In this document: positions 22,275 to 33,751 of the stretch, one piece after another
How the letters are laid out: each line of letters starts with the position of its first letter
Numbering within the stretch: position 1 is the first letter of the stretch
DNA from: Isoetes taiwanensis
Taxonomy: Eukaryota > Streptophyta > Lycopodiopsida > Isoetales > Isoetaceae
Direction: 5' to 3'
Length of the DNA: 64,000 bases
Assembly: GCA_021234155.1 (NCBI GenBank)
Contig: JAJEKV010000303.1
Span: forward strand, 186,001-250,000
The notes under the pieces: generated by a model
Databases searched by the model: none
Seen by the model: only the letters and a program-made list of their open reading frames with translations
What the model was told of the DNA's origin: nothing
Made by a program: the position numbers and the translations under genes

Positions 22275-23420
22275 ACTACAGAACAAAGCTTCTCGCATGC
22301 CGGATTATATGTTAATGAGTCATCGAAATGTTAGGTACTTCTTAGTTAATGCTACCCTTGCCATCTTCTTAGCATACAAATCTGATAGATCAACCATCAG
22401 TTCAACCCTTGGATCCACCACCCCTAGACTCCAGGTAAGATGAATAGATGTTGCTCTAGTATAAAGCTACAGTATTGAAGGAGCAAGAAGCAGTAGATGC
22501 ATTTCTAGAAGACTTTGAAGGCACATTTGACATACCATTCGATGAAGAACAAGAAGCACAGTTGCAGCTGCTATTGATATAGCAGCAACACAACATTGTA
22601 GCAGAACAAGCGAGGCTCGGCATCACCAGCCTGGCACCGATCATTGTACAAGGTGAAGGGTTCCTTCTCTTGAATGACATCAAGAACTTACCTCAGTATC
22701 AAGCACATGGATACAGAATAGATGAGCTACTCGCCCTACACCGCCAAGATAAGGAACTCGATGACTTCATCAATCACCAAACGCAGGACTTCATCATGGA
22801 GAAGAGGGAGACTAAAATATACTGGGGCACAAGCATGTCGGACAGGGTCACCTTCCTCCGACTTAGAGAAAGAAGGAACGAAGCCGACTTACCATTTGAG
22901 ACAAAATTTTATGTCGTACAAAATCAACTTGGCATAAGAGGCGAAACAAACTAGAGTTTTGCAGCCCAGTAGTTCGAGGAGCACCGGCAAAGGAAGGGAA
23001 TGCGGAGGAACACAAATTTAGATACCTTGTGTCACTTAATGATTACATGCTGACTGTAGGAGCTGCATACGTAGATGACTTCTCATCTCGGCTACGGGGA
23101 GAGTATGACCGACCTGCAAAAGCACATATGACAACCGCCAATATTATCTCCCACTCATCACCATTTGGTCTTCCACAAGACTTCAACCCAAAGGGAAGCG
23201 GAGGCGGTTTACCTTCTCATCGCACTATTGGGATTCAGAAGGCATACCAGACTGGCCGATAACATCGACCACGTCATTTTGATGAAGAGAGCTATTGCAC
23301 TCTACTTCTTCAACTTCGCAATACGTCAACTGCGACCGAGACGACTAGCAGTCACGACTGGCCACACAACAATAAGAGATCCTGGAGAAGTGGTAGCTGC
23401 TATTCAGGGAGGTATACAAT
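22275..23420 (+). repeat. Element 5' region, copy 1 of a ~1-kb duplicated block
   Basis: Starting at 'acaaagcttctcgcatgcc' (about 22281), the block repeats at 27100-28040 with heavy divergence. Shared landmarks are 'gattatat', 'catgttaggtacttct'-like text, 'cctattgcactctac' type text near the end and 'aagg.cttcaacccaa'. Both copies can be read in broken frames with conserved peptides: 'EADLPFETKFYVVQNQLGI' here and 'EGDLPIEEEFYAIQDRLNIW' there. So the duplicated block was once coding or contained an ORF. It precedes the gag of the Ty3 element. It may be an extra ORF upstream of gag or an LTR-plus-leader copy. Confidence 0.7.
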
Positions 23421-23750
23421 ATGAAGCACCCTCTCAAGTCGAGGTGCAGGGATCAGGCCTGAGGAAGTCCAAAAGTATTTGCAGGACAACCTCAACTATG
23501 ATTTCTATTGAAGAAAATTTATATTTTGTATTCATCTCGAATATCTAAATATATAAACTTTTTGCATATATTACTTATTCTTTTGTTTTCCTTGTCTTGT
23601 CTAATGTAACAACATATCACAAGTACAAGAACCAACGAATTAATAACATATGTAACAATATGATGTGTGCAACAAGAGCAACAAGGACTGGTCGAACCTA
23701 TAGGCACGGGAAGTTTTTCTAACAAACCCAAAGAAGGCAAAAGAGGAATT
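23421..23750. other. Element leader between duplicated block and gag
   Basis: AT-rich, no domain recognised. It includes the end of a 127-codon frame (23165-23548) that runs out of the duplicated block. Confidence 0.4.
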
Positions 23751-24620
23751 CGAGATGATGACTCTCGAGGAAGAGATGTCCCAGATGCGATCAGACATTC
23801 AAGAAATAAAAGCCATATTGGTAGAACGATCAAGAAATGAGCAGGCTCAGAATGTCCAGCCACCACAAGCACCGGCACAACCCAAGGGGAAGGGAAGAAA
23901 AGGGCAGTGCATATATTCTCCGAAGTTCGCTCAACTCCTGAAGCTTTAGTCTCGAATATAAAATCCGCGGAAGAAGTAGAAAGTGAACATGACCACCATG
24001 AAGATCATAACAGAGACAGAGACATAGACCTGAAAGGGTCAGACTATCGAAAAAGGTGGACTCATCCCTGTATAATGTATGGAAGCCAAGGCATTCAAAA
24101 CGCCATTATATGCCAAGAGAACACAAGTGTCACATGATACAGGCCTTCTACAGACTAGAGTAGGGGAATAAATCCGTGCAAAAATACACGGAAGAATTCA
24201 TGAGGATGAGACTATATATGCCAAAATTGAGTGAGAGGCATGCAGAAGGCTACATTGAAGGCCTTAACGAGGAAATCAAGAAACGCTTCAGAACAATAAA
24301 TCCGCGGTCAATATCAGAGGCCGAATCAAAGGCATTGAGTCTACAAGGAATAGGACCTCACGACAACGGCCAAAGGCAGAACTTTTATGACAAGGGCAAA
24401 AGCTCGAGAGCCTATAGTCCAAGAGCAACAAGCCTGGCACCTGCTAGAAGCTCGTACAATGCAAATTATAGAAACAAGCAAGATACAAAGCAGTTAAGCT
24501 TCAAGGACAAAGGGCAGGCAGGAGGATTCAAATACTCCAAGCAGCAATGAAGTAGTTCTTGAATTCAATTTCAAGGAAAAAAGACGGGAATATATAGAAA
24601 AGAAGTTGTGCTTTAAATTA
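23751..24620 (+). mobile_element. Ty3/gypsy gag (broken)
   Basis: 23755-23949 encodes an acidic/coiled-coil start 'MMTLEEEMSQMRSDIQEIKA', then Gln/Pro-rich sequence. After a frameshifted stretch, 24176-24550 reads 'MQKYTEEFMRMRLYMPKL', then 'YIEGLNEEIKKRFRTINPRS' and 'EAESKALSLQ'. This is the retrotransposon gag capsid region ('F..GL...I...L....P.SL.EA...A'). It is followed by a basic Ser/Arg/Lys-rich tail. No CCHC zinc knuckle is seen. Stops separate the pieces. Confidence 0.75.
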
Positions 24621-25135
24621 TTTCCAGCCGAGAACCTGTAATGCACAGTTGCCCCTTTGTGATAAATGTGGCTCTTGCAGAGCTAGGAGGATGGCAGACT
24701 CCACCAGAGGACAACGACGAGGAAGCATGTGACTACATCCGCGATGAGTGTCACATACTTGTTGTCATTGATACAAATAATGCTAAAAGTCGATTATCAT
24801 ATGATATCCATAAGTGCCACGTCATTTTATAGCTCTCATAGATACGGGGAAGCCCATAACTTTGCCGGCAAGAATGGCCAAGATGTTAAAATTTGAAAAC
24901 CCGAAGTCAAAAACCTAGACCAAAGAGGTGTTGGCGAGTGGAGCAATCAGGCACATAGTAGGCAAGAGTGTGAACTTCAACGTAGACTTGTCAGGCATCA
25001 CTACTGGATTGAGAGGGGATATAATGAATATAGAGAAATATGACCTCATCATATATGGAGTATCTCATTTCAGCAAAAGCAGTGATCGATTGGGGAAAAC
25101 GAAAAGTAACCTTGATGGCACTAAATGGATATAGC
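24621..25135 (+). mobile_element. Ty3/gypsy aspartic protease (broken)
   Basis: The frame 24641-24832 stops. In another frame directly after it, 'ALIDTGKPITLPARMA' (about 24833-24880) gives the retropepsin active-site 'DTG', with Lys where Ala/Ser usually follows. A further shifted frame (24928-25134) ends 'EKYDLIIYGVSHFSKSSDRL', matching the 'DLILG..WL' C-terminal protease strand. At least two frameshifts and stops; inactive. Confidence 0.7.
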
Positions 25136-25252
25136 GGTAAGGTTCACCCCAAATATGCAATGCATGTCTAGTAAGAAATTACTTAAATGCATTAAGAAAG
25201 AGGAGGTAGTGTATATCTTTAGATTAGAGCTCTTAGATGAGGAGACGGGAAG

Positions 25253-26046
25253 ATGAGGAGACGGGAAGACAAAACCCTAAGCAAGCTACCCAAGCAAGTG
25301 GCCAAACTAATAAAGGAGTTTCATGACACATTCCCAGATGAGATCAAGGAACTTTCTCCTTACAGAGGAGTAGAATGTGAAATAGCACTCGAGCTGCATA
25401 CAAAGCCCATGAGTAAGGCACCGTACAAGATGACAGCCCATAAACTAACAGAGATGAAAAAGCAATTGCAAATACTATTAGACCTAGGGTTCATAAGACC
25501 TGGCATCTCCTTGTTCGGGGCACCCATCCAATTCGTCAAAAAGAAGGATGGAAGCTTGAGGATGTGCATTGACCATTGTCAATTAAACAAGCACACCATC
25601 AAAAAATAAATACGCCTTTATGCCGGATCGGCATGGGAAGGTGGAATAGGACAAGGCTTTCTCTTCCTTCTCGGGTACCTGTGGCAAATGATTTGATGGA
25701 TCAACTCCAAGATGCTAAAGTCTTCTCCAAAATAGATTTGAGGTTGAGCTATCACCAAATCAGAATAGCAGATAAAGACATCCAACTAGATGACTTTCGA
25801 GGAATGAGATATGGCCATTATGAATTCATAATGATGCCACCGGACTGAATGCAACCTTCATGAGACTCATAAATGGCATAGTCTATGAGTTTCTCGACAT
25901 CTTTGTCATCATATTTTTTGATGACATCTTGGTGTATAGCAAGACTCTAGAGGAGCATGTCCAACATTTAAGGAAGATACTTGAGAAGCTGAGGCGGCAT
26001 CAACTCTATATGAAGCTACCTAAATGTCACTTTGCCACAACGAGTT
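25253..26046 (+). mobile_element. Ty3/gypsy reverse transcriptase (broken)
   Basis: Three consecutive pieces in different frames. 25253-25606 has '[20 protein letters not shown]', then '[20 protein letters not shown]' (RT motifs 1-2). 25576-25846 has 'VFSKIDLRLSYHQIRI' (catalytic Asp strand; Gly to Arg) and ends in a TGA inside the 'MPPD..' region, where 'MPFGL.NAP' is expected. 25860-26046 has 'FFDDILVYSKTLEEHVQHLR' (the xxDD motif is intact) and 'LPKCHFATTS'. The catalytic Asps survive but three frame breaks prevent translation. Confidence 0.88.
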
Positions 26047-26700
26047 GAATATTGGGGACGCGCCATATCAGTCGACGGGATCTCCACAGATACCGCAAAG
26101 ATTCTAGCAGTAATCGAATGTCTGGCAACAAAGAACATGCACGAGCTGAAAAGCTTCTTAGGATTAGCAGGCTATTACAGGAAGTTTGTCAAGAATTTTG
26201 CCAAGATAACAGCACCACTGATGGATCTCACCAAAGCGAAAAAAGTAAAAAAGTGGACGGATCATTGGCACAAGAATGTAAGAGCAACATTTGAGAAGCT
26301 AAAAGAAGCATTGACCACGACACTGATTTTTAAAATTGCCTGATCCAGAAAAGGACAAGTTAATGGCAACCAATGCTAGCAAAATCGAGATTGGAGTAGT
26401 GTTAATGTAGGAGGAAAGGGTCATAGCATATGACTCTAATGATGACGAGACTTGCTACCTAAGACTAGCAGTCGTGAGAGCATTAAGGATTTGGACACAT
26501 TATTTGCTGGAAAGGAAGGAAGTTCCAATTGGACACCGACCATCAAATTCTTCAATATGTCTTCACCCAACCACATCTCAATCTAAGACAGAGAAGATAG
26601 ATGGAGTTCCTGGAGGTGTATGATTTTGACATATTGTACAAGCCAGAAAAATCAATATGGTTGCAGACACTCTCTCAAGACACAATTTGATAATAAGGAT
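26032..26700 (+). mobile_element. Ty3/gypsy RT thumb and RNase H (broken)
   Basis: 26032-26343 reads 'LKSFLGLAGYYRKFVKNFAK', then 'ITAPLMDLTK', the classic Ty3 RT-RNase H connection. In the next frame about 26340-26400 reads 'KLMATNASKIEIGVVLM', where the first RNase H catalytic Asp of 'TDAS' is Asn; a stop follows. The end of the domain, 'VADTLSRHNL' (about 26658-26690), is the usual 'ADALSR'. Catalytically dead by both substitution and stops. Confidence 0.8.
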
Positions 26701-27096
26701 GCATTGCAATGCCATATCAACGCTCACTAGTGAGTTTGGCAACGAGATAGAAGAGCGGTAAGCCTTTCAAAGGAGGCTAGAACAAACAAACAAAGAGAGA
26801 CCTTTAAACATTTCAAGAAGGAAGGTAATCTCTTGTATTACAAAAATTAGTTGTGTGTGCCAGAACTATCAGGAGTAAAAAAATTGATTCTCCACGACAC
26901 ACACAATAGTCCAATAGCCAGCCATGTGACTTTCATGAAAACCTACTTGAAGATGAGGAGTAGCTATTATTGGCCAGGCATGAAGAAGCGGATAGCGTGA
27001 TACATCCGCGAGTGTCAGCTATGTCAGCAAACAAAGATAGAGCAAATTTGAATGCTAGGAATGCTAGAGTTTTTGGCAGTGCCAAATGCCAAATTA
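26701..27096 (+). mobile_element. Ty3/gypsy integrase zinc-binding domain, truncated
   Basis: Plus-strand reading about 26875-27050 gives 'KKLILHDTHNSPIASHVTFM', then 'KTYLKMRSSYYWPGMKKRIA', a stop and 'YIRECQLCQQTK'. This is the HHCC module with all four ligands (H, H, C, C). The integrase core that should follow is absent. Within ~50 bases the sequence switches to the second copy of the duplicated block at about 27097. Confidence 0.78.
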
Positions 27097-28040
27097 TAGA
27101 ACAAAGCTTCTCGCATGCCAGATTATATGTCCACGAGTCATAAAAATGTTAGGCACTTCTCAATAAATGCTGCCCTTGCCATCTTCTAGAAAAAGATGAA
27201 GATACAGTCCAGTTAGAATATGACGAAGAACAAGAAGTACAACTCAGAGATGCAACCGATATATAAAGAATGTAACATTGGAGCAGAATAAGCGAGACCT
27301 GGCATTACAAGCTTGTCCCCAGTTATTGTCCAAGGAGAAGAATCTTCTACTCAATGACATCAAGAACATGCCCCAAATGTCAAGCATAGGGGTACTGAGT
27401 AGACGAGCTGCTTGTCGATGAGATGCTTGTCCTACTCTGTCAAGATGAAGAACTTGATGACTTCGTCGACCAGGAAACGCAAGACTTCACCACGGAGGGA
27501 GATGGAGACGTACAATGGTACCAACATGACGGATCGAGAAGCCTTTCTATGAATAATAGGAAGGATGAATGAAGGCGACCTGCCAATAGAGGAAGAGTTT
27601 TATGCTATTCAGGATAGACTCAACATATGGGCCAAAATCACCAATATATTGGCGTCAAGTAACTCAATAGCCATCGACAAAAGCGGAGAATGCAAAGGAA
27701 CCCAACTCGATACTTTCAGATTTTTACAGACAGACTATGACGAGCTGGGGTAGTACACGTATATGACTTCGTGTCTCGACACGGAGAGGGCACGCCTTGG
27801 CTTGCAAAGGCACAGGCGACAACTGCTCTATGGTTTTATATGTTGCTCCTCGTCGATGGCATAATTTTGGTCTTTCACAAGAGCTTCAACCCAAGGGGAG
27901 CAGAGATAGAGTACCCGCTCATTGTATCATCAGGTTTTGGAAGGCACAACAGACTAACCGATAATATCACCACGTTATTTTGGTAAACAGACCTATTGCA
28001 CTCTACGTTTTCGACTTCGTAATACCTCAGCAGCGACAAG
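27097..28040 (+). repeat. Element 5' region, copy 2 of the ~1-kb duplicated block
   Basis: Begins 'gaacaaagcttctcgcatgc' and follows copy 1 (22275-23420) to about 28035 with substitutions and indels. The similarity starts at the same internal base in both places, with unrelated sequence upstream. That argues for an element boundary or recombination breakpoint there. It ends against a LINE RT fragment of opposite strand. Confidence 0.7.
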
Positions 28041-28059
28041 CTACCATCCAAAGAGGAGC

Positions 28060-28344
28060 AGTATAAAAGCATGACCAACTCACATTGTCATATGCCTTCT
28101 TAAAATCAAGCTTTAGATATAAAACATTTTGGCATGTTTTCCATGCCCAATGCAATATTACTAAAAGTACTTCTGTTTCGATGAATCTCGATTGAACATT
28201 AGATAGATGATCCACTGAAATGGGTTTTAATCTTTTCATATATCCTTTTGTGATGATTTTGCAGAAGGATGACAACAAAGTGATTGGTCTCCAGTCACCT
28301 ACAATGTTGGCTCCTTCATCTTTGGAAGTAATGTGATACATCAA
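28060..28344 (-). mobile_element. LINE reverse transcriptase fragment
   Basis: A 105-codon minus-strand frame with 'ANIVGDWRPITLLSSFCKII', 'QSRFI' and 'VLYLKLDFKKAYDNVSW'. These are RT motifs of plant LINE ORF2 ('...RPISL....KI..K....R', 'Q..F...R.I.D', 'K.D..KAYD.V.W'). It carries the first catalytic Asp of the RT (D in 'KLDF'). Opposite strand to the Ty3 element it abuts; truncated both sides. Confidence 0.85.
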
Positions 28345-28950
28345 GTATTTAGTTTGCAGTCAAGCTCATCTGCCTTCGAAAAATCCTAATAAGCACTATA
28401 AATAGAAGGATGTATCCATTCCCAATATTCTTGGAAAAGCTCTACTCCGAGTTCTTGCTCTTGCTATATTTTAAGGTATACTTATCATTTTATTGCCCAA
28501 TGGAATTCATCCAAATTTGATTCTTGGGGAAATTCTTGAATCATTACATTTGATGTATTTAGCTTTTAATCAATGCATATTCATATTTGATGTGTATCTA
28601 AATGAACAATAGGCCATGATGTATTTTGCCACTTGGTTTAAATTTGTCCTTGTATTTTTATACCCTTTTGCAAGAATGCATGATCATCCCTCATGTCGCA
28701 AAATAGACTAGTTCCTTGTTGATCATCCTATTCAGTTATAAGGCTCATGTGATTGTTGGATTGAAGCAAATGATGAATTTAAAACAATATTACACCCAAG
28801 TGTCTACACACGGATTGCAGTTGTTTTAGCCCATGCCAACCTTGGCCAAACCCACAGTACTATGGACTTGTATCACATCATGCAATTATCTGGCTTATAT
28901 AGTGACAAATACATTTATCTGGTTGTTCTCAAAGCATGATAGCCAAAACA
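28345..28950. other. Spacer; nothing recognised
   Basis: AT-rich with no long frame. Sequence just before 28950 may already belong to the PPR pseudogene but is not readable. Confidence 0.45.
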
Positions 28951-30330
28951 ACTCTTGGAAAGGCAATAACTAGTTTATGCATGGGTTATTCTAGTTGGTC
29001 TACAGTATGACATTTTTCTGGAGAGCATTGCGAAATGCGGGAACTTAGAGGAAACATGCAAAGTTTTTAAACCCAATGATCAATCCCAATGTCGTAGCTT
29101 GTGGTGCGGTTCTTGATGGATTTGCTCAATATGACAAAGGTTATCTTGCCTTGGATTGTCTTAACCTAATGCAACAAGAGGGCATAAAGCCAAACAATAT
29201 TGCTTTCTTAAGTGTCCTAAAGGCTTTAGCAACATTGGATCCTTAGAGACAAGTAGATGCGTTCGTGAGAAGATCATTGACCTGGAGCTCCACTTTGCTG
29301 ACGTTATTGTTGGGAATATGCTTGTATATGTATGCGAAGTGTGGAAGCTTGAGAGAGGCATGCAAGGTCTTTCATAGTTTGGTAAATTGTAACTTGGAAT
29401 GTAATCATCACTGCCCATGCCAAGTAGATGGATGGATTGGTTGCGTTAGACTATTTTGACAGGATGAACCAGAAAATTGTTCCAAATACCTTTTCGATTG
29501 TCTTGAAAGCATGCCAATCCCATTAGATACACAAGGCGTATTCATGGGCAGATAATTGGTTCTGGCCTTGAAATTGACGTTATTATAGGAGATTCGCTAG
29601 ATGATTCATACTCCAAAAATGAGAACATGAAGGAAGCACACAGAGTCTTTAATAATTTTTTCAACAATGATGTGGGTTAATTATTGCTAGATATTTTCAG
29701 CATGGTGAAGGCCTCCTTGCCCTCAAATGTTTTTTGAGAACATGGTGCAAGAAGGCATACAATCCAATGAAGCTACATATTCAAGCATATTAAAGGCATG
29801 TGGAAGCTTGGGATCTATAGCATAGCATATGTATCCATACAAAGCATATATGGTTTAAGATTGAAGTGGATGTTGTCTTGGGGAGCACCCTTGTTGATAT
29901 GTATGGCAAAGGTGGGAAGTTGGAAGAGGCAAGAAAAGTCTTTAATAAATTCTCGAACCAAGATATAATACTATGGAGTACAATGAGATCTGCATATGCA
30001 CTGCATCGGGAAGCTCTTTCTAGCCTACGATGCTTTGACAACATGAGAAAGAAGGGGATTGAACCACATAAAGTGATATTTTCAAGCATTATAAAGCCAT
30101 GTGGTAGCATGGGAGCCATAGAACGATGAAGGCATATGCATGATCAGATCTTAAAAAATGGCTTCCAATTGGATCTTATGGGGAGTGCCATACTAGATAT
30201 GTGTGCAAAAAGTGGTAACATGGGGGAAGTAGACAAAGTCTTCAATGAATTGTTTACTAGAGATGTAATTTCGTGGGATGCAATGATTGCAGGATAGCAA
30301 AAATCAGGAAAATCGGGGAAGCAGATGTTG
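28950..30330 (+). pseudogene. PPR (pentatricopeptide repeat) protein pseudogene
   Basis: Broken plus-strand frames each give PPR units. 'NVVACGAVLDGFAQYDKGYL' and 'MQQEGIKPNNIAFLSVLKA' lie at about 29085-29230. 'LYMYAKCGSLREACKVFHSL' lies at about 29320-29380. 'GSTLVDMYGKGGKLEEARKV' lies at 29880-29940, then 'NKFSNQDIILWSTM' and 'MRKKGIEPHKVIFSSIIKPC'. 'AKSGNMGEVDKVFNELFTRD' lies at about 30205-30265. The units are spaced like a PLS-type plant organelle RNA-binding protein. At least eight stops or frameshifts are needed to read through, and no start codon or C-terminal E/DYW domain was found. It would have been a mitochondrial or plastid RNA-processing factor. Confidence 0.88.
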
Positions 30331-30370
30331 CTGTACCATAAACCACACAGATGGCCAATGTAAGTGTACA

Positions 30371-31015
30371 ATAATTAACTCAATATTTTTGCCATCAAAA
30401 TGCAGCTCTATGTGATATTTGTTTGGAAGGTCATTTATCTATTGCTAAGGGATATCTAAGGTCTGAAGGATGGAACTTGATCCCTTTTTGTCTTCATCAA
30501 TGAAGGGCATGGATCATTAAATCATTCTGTGACCGCCGATGTCAAAAGTATGTCAAAAGCTGATCATATCAATGGTAGTTAAACTTTGAAAGGTCAATTC
30601 CTCAGCATCAATAGTATGCTTTTTAGAGGCAAGCACCTTGTTATGCTTTATTGACAGCATACAAATCTCTATTTTCCAACATCTAGTAAGAATTGGGGGA
30701 ATCTAGACAATCATTATTCTGTTGAACTACATGCGATAATGTAGTTGTCGATTGAGTTATAAATGTTGTGCCTCATATCTATGTCAACCATATGCTGGTG
30801 GAGGTGGTGGTTGCTATGTAATCTTGCACATTTGCTTGCCATCCTTCAACATCAGCATGCAAATAAGCTTGCCCATTTTTATAGCAAGTAATAAAACTAA
30901 TCCACGACTGCATTTTGAGAAAATTGGATTAAAAAAGATTCATATTTAGAGCGAAAGATTAGGAACAACTTAACTAGCCTACTAAAGTTCACAAATTGAA
31001 GTAGCTATATGGGGT
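30371..31015. other. Spacer; nothing recognised
   Basis: No credible ORF. The 65-codon frame at 30752-30949 contains a Gly run ('YAGGGGGCYV') but no family signature. Confidence 0.45.
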
Positions 31016-31490
31016 TGTCAGAAGGGTATCAAGCTAAAGCGCTTTGTCTCTTCTGCTTATAATTGCTTCTGCATAATGAGACCTTGCCTCCATCTCATAG
31101 GTGGCATCTTCGTGTCCCGCAGCCGCAGAGGAAAGTATTTGGACATAGGTGTGGGATAAGTTGCTCCATCACAAGGTAGCAAGTATGTGGTGGCAACTCA
31201 GAGTCAATAGGCTAGTTCATAAAATTGATCGTCGAATTTTAGAGCCCTTTATTTTCTGTAAGCAAAGGGTTGAGAGTATTGAGCATTGCTTCTTCTTGCA
31301 TGAGCGACGTCGGCTGGCATGGTCTTTGTGGTTTTCTCTTTTTGGGACTTCACTAACTAGCCAACAAATTATGTTCGTTATTTCCCCTGATGGTTGGCTT
31401 TTGTGGCCAATATGGAAGAGAAAGATATTGTATAACTTTAAGAGCATGGACATTGTAGCTGCTTCTCCAGTGGATGCATGATAAAATTGT
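31016..31490 (+). mobile_element. LINE reverse-transcriptase zinc-binding (zf-RVT) fragment
   Basis: The frame 31149-31481 reads 'WDKLLHHKVASMWWQLRVNR', then 'LVHKIDRRI', then a Cys/His set 'CKQRVESIEHCFFLHERRRL' and 'AWSLWFSLFG'. This is the 'W..LW......K...F.WR....L.T...L..R.....C..C....E...H.FF.C..A...W' module at the C-terminus of plant LINE ORF2. The first Cys pair is reduced. It is an isolated fragment. Confidence 0.72.
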
Positions 31491-32140
31491 TAAGGCTTAT
31501 AATTGTTCTCTCTTGATCAAGAGATGATTTAGGAAGTTTGTCTTTAGATTAACTCCTACACACTTTTGATTTAGAGGACAATAGTAGTGACATCTACAAG
31601 GGAGCAGAGCTTTGCAAATGCGTCTTCTTGTCAAGAGGATTACATTGCATATGGTGTACAGGTGCACAGAGCCAGTCTGGTTTTGACCTTGCTCCAATGC
31701 ATATGGTTTCGTCCTTTGGGTAATACATGTACATACCCTTAAAATGCAGTTCCCTACTTTGACAGTAAATCTGTGAGACTGCAATCCACCCTACAGATTT
31801 TAAGTCACAGTTGAATAGGGGAAAAAAAAGTGACCTACATCCACAAATCACTCTGTTGCATGCAAATCTTCATGCAAGTTTTCAAAGATGCCGTAGCGTA
31901 CAAAGCCAAAACCATCGATGTTGATGCACACAGTTTTCATGATGAATAAGACGTTTTTCTTATTGTTTCCATGAGATAAAGAGGGAAATGGAAGTGCGTA
32001 GGAAGAGAGGAAAGAAATGAAGTTCCAAATCAGAGGGCATTAATGTGGAAGTGTCCCCCCGACCATAGCTCGGCAGTATAATTTTCAGGAGATTTTTAAA
32101 TTTCCTCATCCGTAGGATATAAAATTTGAAAATTTAAGGG
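31491..32140. other. Spacer; nothing recognised
   Basis: Overlapping minus frames (31784-31497, 31851-31594) have no family match that I can see. Confidence 0.45.
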
Positions 32141-32145
32141 CAAAA

Positions 32146-32332
32146 ATTATGCCATGACATATTTTAGATGATGTGGCAGGCAGGGGTATAGCCTAGAATT
32201 CCAACAAATGTTGTTGGGGGAGTCAGGCAAGCCTGCTAATTATGCCATGACATATTTTAGATGATGTGGCAGACAGGTGTATAGCCTAGAATTCCAACAA
32301 ATGTTGTAGGGGGGATTAGGCAAGCCTGCGAA
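32146..32332. repeat. Tandem duplication, ~92-bp unit
   Basis: 'aattatgccatgacatattt' starts both copies (32146 and 32238), and both end 'ggcaagcctgc'. Substitutions are few ('ggcaggcagggg' against 'ggcagacaggtg'). This makes it one of the younger duplications in the window. Confidence 0.92.
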
Positions 32333-33030
32333 AGAAACAAGGTGCTGCGCACAGAGGGTTGCCCTCCAGTTTCTTGAGGGTGAAGTGGCCTAAATCTAAC
32401 TGTGAAGTCATGTTTTCACAATCTATATTTGAATTAAAGTAGACCCCTACCATGTTCTTACAATCAGTTTGTAGTTCCGCTACATTTTTATGTACAAGCC
32501 CGTCCACAAGTGCCCCTCAATCGAATTGTATATGTAACTGAGTAGTTTAGTGTTCTTGTATAGAATCTTGAATTTATATCTATGTGACATCGCATCCTCG
32601 TTCTTGATCAGCAACTGGATTGACCATCTCAGACAAATAAACTGTGCCATCATCCTCATAAGACAGCTCTGCATCACGAAACTTCCAGAGAAGGAGAAAC
32701 AACTCGCCATAACCAATTTTGTAGCCACGACTTTATCTTTTTATGGCATGCTCCATCAACTCTTTGCAAACAAGGCTGTTTGTTGCAGCTATCCTATCAG
32801 ATTGAACTCACTATTAACGTAAACATTTGATAATGCAATGCCTACTTCGTAAAGTTTTATGTTTGTAGAATTATTTGATAGACATTGAAAGACACTGGTA
32901 TGGAAGTTGGACTTGTTGTCAATTCAAAGCTTGCAATGCCTATTGAGGATCAGGGAAAATTGAATATAATCCTCTTCACAAGTGATTCTGAATAATTTGC
33001 TTCTCATCAATTTATAATCAAGATTTGATT
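32333..33030. other. Spacer; nothing recognised
   Basis: Opposing short frames (32728-32480 minus, 32550-32822 plus) overlap and lack any family signature. Confidence 0.45.
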
Positions 33031-33036
33031 TTGCAT

Positions 33037-33226
33037 ATCAATTTTTGGAGATGAGGATCAGAGGATCGAAGTACATCTATGCAAAAGAACATACATATGC
33101 TAGTTTATTTTTTGGAGATGAGGGTCATTTTTGGAGATGAGTGTCAATTTATTTTTGGAGATGAGGGCCGAGGGTCGAAGTACATCTATGCAAAAGAACA
33201 TGTGCTAGTTTATTTTTGGAGATAAG
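33037..33226 (+). repeat. Local repeat cluster, 'tttttggagatgagggtc'
   Basis: At least five copies of 'tttttggagat(g/a)ag(g/t)gtc' occur. Two are followed by the same ~45-bp tail 'gatcgaagtacatctatgca' to 'aaaagaaca' and 'gctagtttatt'. Confidence 0.85.
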
Positions 33227-33229
33227 TGT

Positions 33230-33332
33230 CAGTCGTGGTTGAGCTAATTCCGGGGTAGGAAAGGTTTGTTCCGGTTGAAATTAATAATCTTCCGGTTGAG
33301 CTAGCGCATCTCTGGAAAATTTCCGGTTATGC
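33230..33332 (+). repeat. Dispersed repeat, copy B (partner at 17213-17312)
   Basis: Carries 'ttccggggtaggaaaggttt', 'ccggttgaaatta', 'gttgagctagcgcat' and 'ggaaaatttccggtt' in the same order as copy A. It lies directly after the 'ttggagatgagg' cluster. Confidence 0.75.
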
Positions 33333-33750
33333 GGTGCCATTTGGCGTGAAGGATGGATCTCCAGAAATGAATACTATGATCTCGAGGCAACTAAGGAAGC
33401 TCCCTGAATAAGGTTAAGCTAGGCTTGCTCGATTTTACTCCAAGTAAATCTTTTGAAATCCATCAATCTTTTGTCAATATATTTCAAGATCCAAACAATC
33501 ATCCGCACCTCAAAGTTTTTCTTCGTGATGTCACTAATGTCCCGAATCGAGTACCACCCAACCCGTTACACGAAAGTGTATAATGTAGAGGTACTATTTA
33601 TAATATCTCGAAGTTCGCCACACTAACACGCCGGGTTTCACATAGCCACATAATACGAAGGCAAGAGAAAAAATAGAGACATAAATTGCATAGAAAAGGC
33701 AAATCAATCAAGACATAACCTTCCCCCGCAGACACCATCAAAGATAACAT
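33333..33750. other. Spacer; nothing recognised
   Basis: No ORF above 60 codons and no repeat seen. Confidence 0.45.
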
Positions 33751-33751
33751 T

